From an uncultured Clostridia bacterium (GTDB lineage: Bacteria; Bacillota; Clostridia; Christensenellales; Pumilibacteraceae), in the NCBI GenBank assembly GCA_934270565.1, contig CAKQPR010000014.1, positions 1-37,949 of the forward strand: 37,949 nt of DNA, given 5' to 3'. The notes beneath the pieces were generated by a model. The model saw nothing but the letters and a program-made list of their open reading frames with translations. It had not been told where the DNA came from and did no database searches. Made by a program: the position numbers and the translations under genes. Of this stretch, positions 31,674 through 37,949 are shown piece after piece (position 1 is the stretch's first letter; every line of letters begins with the position of its first letter).

Positions 31674-34376
31674 TTACGCTTTTTTACCTTTTCTGTAAGC
31701 CTGCTTGAAGTTGTGCTCGTCGTCGGTACGAACGATATCGGCGGCGGTAGGAACGTCCTTTTCCTCGAATTTTTTGCCATAGTAAGCGTTGAGGTACATC
31801 TGTTTGATTTCGCTCATCAGCGGGTAGCGCGGGTTAGCGCCGGTGCACTGATCGTCGAACGCCTGCTCGACCATAGCGTCGAGGCGGTTAAGGAAGTCGG
31901 CTTCGTCCGGAACGTAATCGCGGATGGTGGGTTTGATACCTACGCGAGCCTTGAGTTCGTCGAGAGCCTTGATGAAGTTGTCGAGTTTTTCCTGATCGTT
32001 CTTGCCCTTGATTCCGAGGTAATCCGCGACTTCGGCGTAACGCGCGAGGGTGTGCGGGTGATCGTACTGCGGGAACGTACCCATTTTTGCAGGGACTTCG
32101 GCGGCGTTGAAGCGAAGCACTTCGTCGAGCATGAGCGCGTTGGCGATACCGTGCGGGATATGGTGGAACGCGCCGAGCTTATGCGCCATGGAGTGGCACA
32201 CGCCGAGGAACGCGTTAGCGAAAGCCATACCCGCCATAGTAGCGGCGTTAGCCATTTTCTCGCGGGCTTCGACGTCGGTCTGACCGTTGTCGTAAGCGCG
32301 GGGCAGATACTCGAAGATCGTCTTTAAGGATTTAAGCGCGAGACCGTCGGTGTAATCGGTAGCCATCATGGAAGCGTAAGCTTCGAGGTTGTGGGATACC
32401 GCGTCGATACCGGAAGCCGCCGTAAGACCGCGCGGAGCGCTCATGTGGAAGTCGGTGTCGATGATAGCCATTTTGGGAAGAAGCTCGTAGTCGGCAAGCG
32501 GGTATTTCACGCCGCTGCGTTCGTCGGTGATGACGGCGAACGGAGTAACTTCGGAGCCGGTACCCGCGGAAGTCGGGATAGCGATGAAGTACGCTTTCTC
32601 GCCCATTTTCGGGAAGGTGTAGATACGCTTGCGGATATCCATAAAGCGCATAGCCATATCCATGAAATCGACTTCGGGGTGCTCATACATAACCCACATG
32701 ATTTTGCCGGCGTCCATAGCCGAACCGCCGCCGAGCGCGATGATGCAGTCGGGTTTGAACGCGACCATCTGCTTCGTTCCTTCCTTTGCGCAGGCAAGGG
32801 TCGGGTCGGGCGCGACGTCGAAGAACGTGGTATGTTCGATGCCCATTTCGTCGAGCTTATCGGTGATGGGCTTGGTGTAACCGTTGTGATAAAGGAAGCT
32901 GTCGGTGACGATGAAGCATCTCTTCTTGCCCATAACCGTCTTGAGCTCGTCGAGCGCGACGGGCAGGCAGCCTTTCTTGATATAAACCTTTTCGGGTGCT
33001 CTGAACCAAAGCATATTTTCTCTCCTCTCCGCGACTGTCTTGATATTGATAAGGTGTTTAACTCCTACGTTTTCGGAAACGCTGTTTCCGCCCCAGCTTC
33101 CGCAACCGAGCGTGAGCGAGGGGGCAAGTTTGAAGTTATACAGGTCGCCGATACCGCCCTGCGACGAGGGGGTGTTGACGAGGATACGGCAGGTTTTCAT
33201 GCGCTCGGCGAATTCGTCGAGTTTAGCCTGCTCGGTGGTAACGTTGAGGTAAATGGACGAGGTGTGACCGTAACCGCCGTCCGCAATGAGGTGTTCCGCT
33301 TTTCCGAACGCGTCCTGAATGTCTTTCGCGCGGTACATGGCAAGCACGGGCGAAAGCTTCTCGTGAGCGAATTCTTCGCTGAGCTCCACGCTCTCCACTT
33401 CGCCGATGAGGATCTTCGTTCCTTCGGGAACTTTTACTCCGGCAAGCGCCGCGATCGTGACGGGCTTTTGTCCGACGATCTTGGCGTTGAGCGCGCCGTT
33501 GATGATTATGGTTTTACGAACCTTTTCGGTCTCTTCGGGGTTGAGGAAGTAGCAGCCGCGAGCCGCGAATTCTTCCTTAACCGCGTCGTAAACCTTGTCG
33601 AGCACGATAACCGACTGCTCGGAAGCGCAGATCATACCGTTATCGAACGTCTTGGAATGAATGATCGAGTTGACGGCAAGCGTAAGATCGGCGGTATCGT
33701 CGATGATTGCGGGGGTGTTGCCCGCGCCGACGCCGAGCGCCGGTTTACCGGACGAATAAGCCGCTTTTACCATGCCGGGGCCGCCGGTTGCGAGGATAAT
33801 GTCCGCTTCCTTCATCAGAAGGTTCGTCATTTCGAGCGAGGGAACGTCGATCCAGCTGATGATATCATCGGGCGCGCCCGCTTCGACTGCCGCTTCGAGC
33901 ACGATTTTAGCCGCGGCGATGGTCGATTTCTTCGCTCTCGGGTGAGGGCTGATGATGATACCGTTGCGGGTCTTGAGCGCGACGAGCGTTTTGAAAATCG
34001 CGGTCGAGGTCGGGTTCGTGGTGGGGATAACCGCCGCGATTACGCCGATCGGCTCGGCGATCTTCTTGATTCCGAACGCTTTGTCCTCTTCGAGCACCCC
34101 GCAAGTCTTGGTGTCGCGATACTTGTTGTAAATGTACTCGGCGGCGTAGTGGTTTTTGATAACCTTGTCCTCGACTATGCCCATGCCCGTCTCTTCGACT
34201 GCCATTTTGGCAAGCGGAATACGCGCTTTGTCCGCAGCGATCGCCGCCGCAAGGAAAATCGCGTCTACCTGCTCCTGCGTGTAGGTCGCGTACTTCTTCT
34301 CGGCCTCGCGAACGCGGGCGATCGTAGCTTCGAGCGTCTCTACACTGTCGGTCACGTTGTAAATTTTCTCTGCCAT
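31674..34376 (-). CDS. adhE: Bifunctional acetaldehyde-CoA/alcohol dehydrogenase
   Basis: 900 residues, full-length AdhE, which reduces acetyl-CoA to acetaldehyde and then ethanol with two NADH and forms filaments (spirosomes) in known members. The N-terminal aldehyde dehydrogenase (about 1-440) carries the catalytic Cys C250 in DNGMICASEQ and the NAD loop ILATGGPGMVKAAYSSG. The C-terminal iron alcohol dehydrogenase (about 460-880) has ALGGGSAMDAGKIMW, PTSAGTGSEVTPFAV and the metal ligands in GIDAVSHNLEAY and CHSMAHKLGAFHHIPHG. GAGG precedes the ATG. Both active sites look intact. A single promoter (34614-34642) with a leader of about 230 nt lies upstream. Confidence 0.97.
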   Translation of the reverse strand: MAEKIYNVTDSVETLEATIARVREAEKKYATYTQEQVDAIFLAAAIAADKARIPLAKMAVEETGMGIVEDKVIKNHYAAEYIYNKYRDTKTCGVLEEDKAFGIKKIAEPIGVIAAVIPTTNPTSTAIFKTLVALKTRNGIIISPHPRAKKSTIAAAKIVLEAAVEAGAPDDIISWIDVPSLEMTNLLMKEADIILATGGPGMVKAAYSSGKPALGVGAGNTPAIIDDTADLTLAVNSIIHSKTFDNGMICASEQSVIVLDKVYDAVKEEFAARGCYFLNPEETEKVRKTIIINGALNAKIVGQKPVTIAALAGVKVPEGTKILIGEVESVELSEEFAHEKLSPVLAMYRAKDIQDAFGKAEHLIADGGYGHTSSIYLNVTTEQAKLDEFAERMKTCRILVNTPSSQGGIGDLYNFKLAPSLTLGCGSWGGNSVSENVGVKHLINIKTVAERRENMLWFRAPEKVYIKKGCLPVALDELKTVMGKKRCFIVTDSFLYHNGYTKPITDKLDEMGIEHTTFFDVAPDPTLACAKEGTKQMVAFKPDCIIALGGGSAMDAGKIMWVMYEHPEVDFMDMAMRFMDIRKRIYTFPKMGEKAYFIAIPTSAGTGSEVTPFAVITDERSGVKYPLADYELLPKMAIIDTDFHMSAPRGLTAASGIDAVSHNLEAYASMMATDYTDGLALKSLKTIFEYLPRAYDNGQTDVEAREKMANAATMAGMAFANAFLGVCHSMAHKLGAFHHIPHGIANALMLDEVLRFNAAEVPAKMGTFPQYDHPHTLARYAEVADYLGIKGKNDQEKLDNFIKALDELKARVGIKPTIRDYVPDEADFLNRLDAMVEQAFDDQCTGANPRYPLMSEIKQMYLNAYYGKKFEEKDVPTAADIVRTDDEHNFKQAYRKGKKA

Positions 34377-34613
34377 GATTTTTACCTCTATGTAAAAAAT
34401 TTTTCTACCGTGTTAGTTTGCCGCTTTGCGCGCGCTTTTATTTATATAGATATGCGCGTTGCCCTTGCGGCGCGACTTCGTTTCGGGGTTTCGTCGGTTG
34501 CCCGCCTTTGCGGATTTGCGCCGTCCGACTTTTCGTTGCGGAACTTAATTCCGTCCGTCCTTCCGTTTCCGCGGCTTCATTCCGAAACAGCCCTCTTCCC
34601 GAAGTACGCTAAT

Positions 34614-34642
34614 ATTGTACCACTTTTTTTTGTAAATGTGAA
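34614..34642 (-). promoter_or_regulatory. Candidate sigma-A promoter of adhE with long leader
   Basis: Minus strand TTCACA (34642-34637), 17 nt, TACAAT (34619-34614). The ATG is about 235 nt downstream, unusually far, and the leader (34377-34607) has GC-rich self-complementary stretches. I see no convincing Rex operator (TTGTTAA-N4-TTAACAA) here. Confidence 0.6.
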
Positions 34643-35896
34643 TTACTTAATTTGTATACTCGCTATATAAATTTTGATATATCCGCTTTTTAAGCTTTTT
34701 GCTGTCGTTTCGGCGGCAAAACACACGGTTATATTTTCGCTCGCCGTTCGTATCCCCGCCGATATAGCGCTTTTTATCCCTGTTTTTATAGACGGCGAGC
34801 CGCCGCAGGCAAGTCGGCGATGGCAGGGAGCCCCTGCGGGCAAGTCGGCGATGCCCGTATTTACATTTGGTAGAACATGTAGGGGCGGACGCCCTCGTCC
34901 GCCCGCTATACTAAGCGTAACGGTACTTAGCCTCTGTCATTGCGAGGAGCGACTCGTCATCCTGAGCGGAGCGCGAAGCGCGCAGTCGTAAGGATCTCGC
35001 GGGAGCGAACACGAACATTGCGGAACGGTACTTTTATTTTCTACCGCGGGGGATTTCTCCACTTCGCTCGGGTTTTACCCTCGCTTCGGTCGAAATGACA
35101 TTAAAAATAGGCAATTATAACATTTGTTAAAGCGCGGTAGGGGCGTTCCTCGTCCGCCCGTGGGTGTTTCGTTTGAGCTCGGCAAATTTTTGGCGGGCGT
35201 AACACCGCCTCGGTAGGGCGGGACGCCCTCGTCCCGCCGCCAACCAAGCGAAACGCTCTCCTCGCCCCGTCATCTCGAGCGTAGTCGAGAGATCTCGCGG
35301 GAGCGAATACGATTGCCGCGAAACGTGACACCCTAAAATATCCGCGATAGCGAACATAATAAGGCTTCCCCTCGGGGACCTGTCGCGTAGCGACTGATGA
35401 GGGGTTGTCTTTTACGTTTCGTTTGTCATAGCCCGACCCCTCATCAGTCTTGCCTTCGCTACCGCTTCGGCAATCCACCTCCCAGCTCGCAACACAGTTG
35501 CTTCGCCGCTTTGGCTAAAAACAGTCACCTGTGGACTGTTTTTACGGTGCTTCGCACCGCCGCGTCGCGCCCCCAAGGGGGAAGGCTTTAAATGGTCGAA
35601 ATGACGTTAAAAACCAAGCGAACACGATGTCATTTCGAGCGAAGGCGTAGCCGTAGTCGAGAAATCCCCTGCATCAGGAAGAGAACCAAGCGTACACGAC
35701 CATCCCAAAATACTTGCCGGCGCGGGCTCCGCGCCGAGCGAAGCCGAGACCAAGGCGGGAGCGAACGGCGAGCCCCTGCGGGCATGTCAGCGATGGCAGG
35801 GAGCCCCTGCGGGCATGTCGGCTACGCCCGTACTTACTTTTGGTAGAACATGTAGGGGCGTTCCTCGTCCGCCCGACGGCGAACCGCCCCCGTATG
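34643..35896. repeat. Repeat-filled spacer between adhE and the cvpA-like gene
   Basis: 34643-34780 is unique and AT-rich. Then follow a GCAAGTCGGCGATGGCAGGG/GCCCCTGCGGG unit (34795-34855), R4 (34880-34907), a GTCATTGCGAGGAGCGAC and GTCATCCTGAGCGGAGCG pair (34938-35010), a hybrid R2 (35040-35100), R4-type units (35139-35245), an R2-type unit (35268-35310), R5 with R8 inside (35361-35590), R2 (35626-35670), GC-rich units (35715-35835) and R4 (35851-35876). No gene is credible. Confidence 0.78.
35361..35590. repeat. R5 composite repeat, copy 4, with R8 inside
   Basis: GCTTCCCCTCGGGGACC end, GATGAGGGGTTGTCTTTTAC, GACCCCTCATCAGTC, GGCAATCCACCTCCC, then the R8 block (hairpin 35517-35543) and a CCCCCAAGGGGGAAGGC end. 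Same order as copy 3 but inverted. Confidence 0.75.
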
Positions 35897-35930
35897 CAAA
35901 AAAGACCTGCGGGGCTAACCGCAAGTCTTT
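35897..35930 (-). terminator. Intrinsic terminator of the cvpA-like gene
   Basis: AAAGACCTGCGG (35901-35912) pairs with CCGCAAGTCTTT (35919-35930) through one wobble. On the minus strand a T run follows. It lies about 75 nt past the stop. Confidence 0.88.
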
Positions 35931-36003
35931 TCTTCATATTAAAATGTCTCAAAATTCGCAAAACGTATGCGTTTTTCGCAACGCCGAGCAATTATTCTGC
36001 CGC

Positions 36004-36840
36004 TTATTCACCGGTCGAGGGCGTAACGACTTCCGATCCGCCTTCTCCCGTTCCCGCGCCGCCTTCACCGGTTTCGCTACCCGATCCGGTTTCCGCACCG
36101 CCGCCCGTAGCTTCGCCGCCGGTTTCGCCGCCCGAGGGCGTTTCGTTTTTCACGAGCCCGAGGCGCTCTATAATAAGGTCGATTTCGCTGTCTCCGTACA
36201 GGAATTTATCGTACTGAGCGTTGACGAAATTCGCGACTTTCGAGCCGATCATACTGCTTTCCACGTTGTCGGTGTAAGCCGTTTTAAGCGGTCCGATCGC
36301 ATAGAACGCGGTGGACACGACAAACAGAACGATAACGAACGCAGCTCCTCTTACCGCGCCGAAAACGAACCCGATCAGTCTGCCGATCGCCTTGGGCGTG
36401 CCGCCGAACGCGACTTTCTTCACGATCCAACCGATAATCGAAACGATGCAACGCGCGATCGCATAAACGAGGATATAGACGATGATTTTCACGGCGTTGT
36501 ATGCAAGAATTCCCGCGGCAAGCTCGGTTACGGTTACGCCGTAAGCGGCAGGGTCGATCGCGGTAAGAACCGGATTGACGAACGAGCCGATAACGCCCGT
36601 AAACTCCGTCGCGCCGTTCAGCCAGTTATAATACAGTCCCTGAAGCGGCTTGAGAAGAATATTCGTCACCCATTCCATACTGAACGCCCAGTTGAGGACG
36701 TAGGTCGCTCCGAAATAAGTGATCGCCAGCGCGCCTATAAAGCAGATAAGCTTAAGGATCGTTTTGCCGGCGCTCTTCCACAGTCCGATAAGCGCGAAGA
36801 ACGCGATTATCGCGATTATTGCAATGTCTACCCAATTCAT
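36004..36840 (-). CDS. CvpA-family membrane protein with Gly/Glu-rich tail
   Basis: 278 residues. It starts MNWVDIAIIAIIAFFALIGL, the typical CvpA opening, and has four predicted transmembrane segments (about 5-22, 30-50, 100-125, 150-180 plus a following hydrophobic stretch). The motif IGRLIGFVFGAVRGAA matches the conserved region before the last helix. The family is linked to colicin V production and to envelope or peptidoglycan stress tolerance. The molecular function is unsettled. The last 40 residues are a low-complexity Gly/Glu/Thr tail not found in short CvpA proteins. AAGGAG lies 8 nt before the ATG. The longer in-frame start at 37023 is antisense to yyaC and rejected. It is divergent from yyaC with a 61-bp gap. 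Confidence 0.88.
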   Translation of the reverse strand: MNWVDIAIIAIIAFFALIGLWKSAGKTILKLICFIGALAITYFGATYVLNWAFSMEWVTNILLKPLQGLYYNWLNGATEFTGVIGSFVNPVLTAIDPAAYGVTVTELAAGILAYNAVKIIVYILVYAIARCIVSIIGWIVKKVAFGGTPKAIGRLIGFVFGAVRGAAFVIVLFVVSTAFYAIGPLKTAYTDNVESSMIGSKVANFVNAQYDKFLYGDSEIDLIIERLGLVKNETPSGGETGGEATGGGAETGSGSETGEGGAGTGEGGSEVVTPSTGE

Positions 36841-36901
36841 AAAATTTTCTCCTTGTTCCGCCGCGTGTAAATTGTTGCCCGAACGGCAATAATGATACCG
36901 T

Positions 36902-37420
36902 ATGACAGATCCGTTTTCCAAAATTTCGTTCGGCGCCGCACCGCCCGTAATCCTCTGCATAGGCTCGGATCGCGTGCTCGGCGACGCGCTCGGACCGATT
37001 ACCGGCGAGCTGCTGAAACGCAAGTTCGACGTGCCCGCGTTCGTTTACGGCTCGCTGACCATGCCCGTAACCGCACTCAACCTTCGTCGCGCGGCGGCTT
37101 TCGTGCGCGCCCGCCACAAGGGCTCGTGCGTTATCGCCGTAGACGGCGCAGTCGGTGCGGAAATCGGTAAAATCACCGTGACCGATTCATCGCTTCGCCC
37201 GGGGCTCGCTTCGGGAAAGATCCTTCCGTCGGTCGGCGACGTTTCCGTGATCGTAACCGTCGCAACCGAAGCGGCGCTTCTGCCGAGCGTCAGGCTCGGT
37301 TTCGTCTACGAACTCGCGCTCCGTACCGCCGAACTCGTTTCCGAATCCGTCAAAGCCCGCCTCGGCTCGTCCGCAGACCCCTTCCCCATAGTCCATAATC
37401 ATAATACTCGAACAGATTAA
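36902..37420 (+). CDS. yyaC: YyaC-family (DUF1256) spore protein, GPR-like fold
   Basis: 172 residues. The family pattern is clear: VILCIGSDRVLGDALGPITG (16-35) followed by ELL, then VYGSLTMPVTALNL, a central AVDGAVGAEIGKI, and SLRPGLASGKILPSVGD. YyaC-type proteins are conserved in endospore formers and are annotated as spore proteases of the GPR-like fold, with function poorly known. No good Shine-Dalgarno lies before the ATG (upstream is CAATAATGATACCGT), so translation may be weak or the message leaderless. I could not assign a sporulation sigma promoter in the 61-bp gap. It is evidence, with spo0A, for a spore-forming ancestry. Confidence 0.87.
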   Translation: MTDPFSKISFGAAPPVILCIGSDRVLGDALGPITGELLKRKFDVPAFVYGSLTMPVTALNLRRAAAFVRARHKGSCVIAVDGAVGAEIGKITVTDSSLRPGLASGKILPSVGDVSVIVTVATEAALLPSVRLGFVYELALRTAELVSESVKARLGSSADPFPIVHNHNTRTD

Positions 37421-37949
37421 ATAATCAATTAGACAAACATTAAAATAAGATTAAATTTGCCCGCCGCGCCTCGATACGTCAAAACTCCTCCGCGCGGAAG
37501 AGGATATTCGCGATCGCTTTTTAATATCATAAAACGTTGCGGGGTCTGGGACACAGCCGCAAGGCGGTGAGCCACCGCGGGCGAATGTTTTCGGGTTAGT
37601 CGTGTTCGCCTGTTTTTGTTCCTGATGCAGGGGATTTCTCGACTAACGCTCGAAATGACAACGTGTACGCGGCTTATTATACAGTGAGAATTCGACCTTA
37701 TTTGTCGGCGCAGCCGACGGTAGAGCGGTTCGCCCTCGGACCGCCGACAGGGAACCCCTGCGGGCAAGTTATTTAAAGCGTACCTTTCCTCAAAAATCAT
37801 GTTCGCTCCCGCCTTGGCGCGGAGCCCGCGCCAAGGCGAGTATTTTAGGATAGTCGTGTTCGCTTGGTTCTCTTCCTGATGCAGGGGATTTCTCGACTAA
37901 CGCTCGAAATGACAACGTGTACGCGGCTTATTATACAGTGAGAATTCGA
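37421..37949. repeat. Repeat-filled right flank
   Basis: 37421-37530 is unique and AT-rich. Then come a truncated R1 end (37532-37564: AAAACGTTGCGGGGTCTGGG and half of the hairpin) fused to a CGGTGAGCCACCGCGGGCGA unit as in R6, R2 (37629-37662), R3 (37704-37746), a GTTCGCTCCCGCCTTGG unit (about 37800) and R2 (37883-37916). The stretch from TTTCTCGACTAACG to GAGAATTCGA is present twice (about 37627-37694 and 37882-37949). No gene seen. Confidence 0.75.

Noticed and set aside
34600..34660. Rex (NADH-sensing) operator at the adhE promoter
   Set aside because: The AT-rich sequence near the -35 box only loosely resembles the palindrome and does not give matching half-sites.
32391..34670. 759-codon plus-strand ORF opposite adhE
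   Set aside because: It mirrors the adhE coding strand, an effect of the GC-rich third-position bias. It is basic, repetitive in Arg/Asp/Val, lacks a ribosome site and has no family pattern.
36841..37023. Upstream start of the cvpA-like gene
   Set aside because: The extension is antisense to yyaC. The inner ATG has AAGGAG and matches the family start.

Overview
The window looks like a chromosomal piece of an uncultured, spore-lineage Clostridia-type Firmicute, probably a gut Christensenellales/Oscillospirales-like bacterium. That placement is an inference. It rests on a spo0A homologue and a YyaC-family spore protein, single-chain glycyl-tRNA synthetase, AdhE, a TM1266-type regulator, strong AGGAGG ribosome sites, TTGACA-N17-TATAAT promoters and a fairly GC-rich coding bias. 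I count 22 protein genes. One is a 59-residue cysteine-rich protein that is easily missed. I recognised no rRNA, tRNA, CRISPR array, transposase or integrase.

Layout. 261-3693 (minus): trxA-proB, then proA behind about 1 kb of repeats. 3770-3836: two perfect divergent promoters with their -35 boxes in one palindrome, driving trxA-proB leftward and a TM1266-type regulator (3988-4239) rightward through a leader with a terminator hairpin. 5289-7699 (plus): NitT/TauT-like ABC importer (lipoprotein, permease, ATPase). 8653-9393 (minus): a Spo0A homologue with an intact DNA-binding domain but a receiver lacking the phospho-acceptor Asp and the conserved Lys. 10301-11830 (plus): MATE exporter. 12887-25376 (minus): six-gene glycan operon (nucleoside-hydrolase-like enzyme, sugar-binding lipoprotein, two permeases, GH43-like lipoprotein and a 1911-residue lectin-like lipoprotein with a nearly perfect internal duplication). 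26608-26787 (minus): Cys-rich micro-protein. 26990-28390 (plus): glyS. 28857-29786 (minus): LysR regulator. 30912-34376 (minus): adhE plus a choline/aminoglycoside-kinase-like gene. 36004-36840 (minus): CvpA-like membrane protein, divergent from yyaC (36902-37420, plus).

About a quarter of the window is intergenic DNA built from a few dispersed, mostly palindromic repeat families that recur between transcription units but not inside operons. The families are named in the feature list: R1, a roughly 160-bp element that begins 1-4 nt after the stop codon of several genes; R2, short palindromes around GTCATTTCGAG; R3, a GTCGGCGCAGCCGAC unit; R4, a GGGCGGACGAGGGCGTCCGCCC unit; R5, a 140-230-bp composite bounded by CTTCCCCTTGGGG palindromes; R6, a 70-bp tandem array; R8, an AAAAACAGTC-N7-GACTGTTTTT hairpin.

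How the genes fit together: the glycan operon binds a carbohydrate at the surface (lectin-like lipoprotein), trims it (GH43-like), and imports and processes the product (CUT1 importer without its own ATPase, plus the hydrolase). AdhE disposes of fermentation reductant. ProA/ProB make proline, with thioredoxin alongside proB. Spo0A and YyaC point to a sporulation ancestry whose present state is unclear because of the altered Spo0A receiver.
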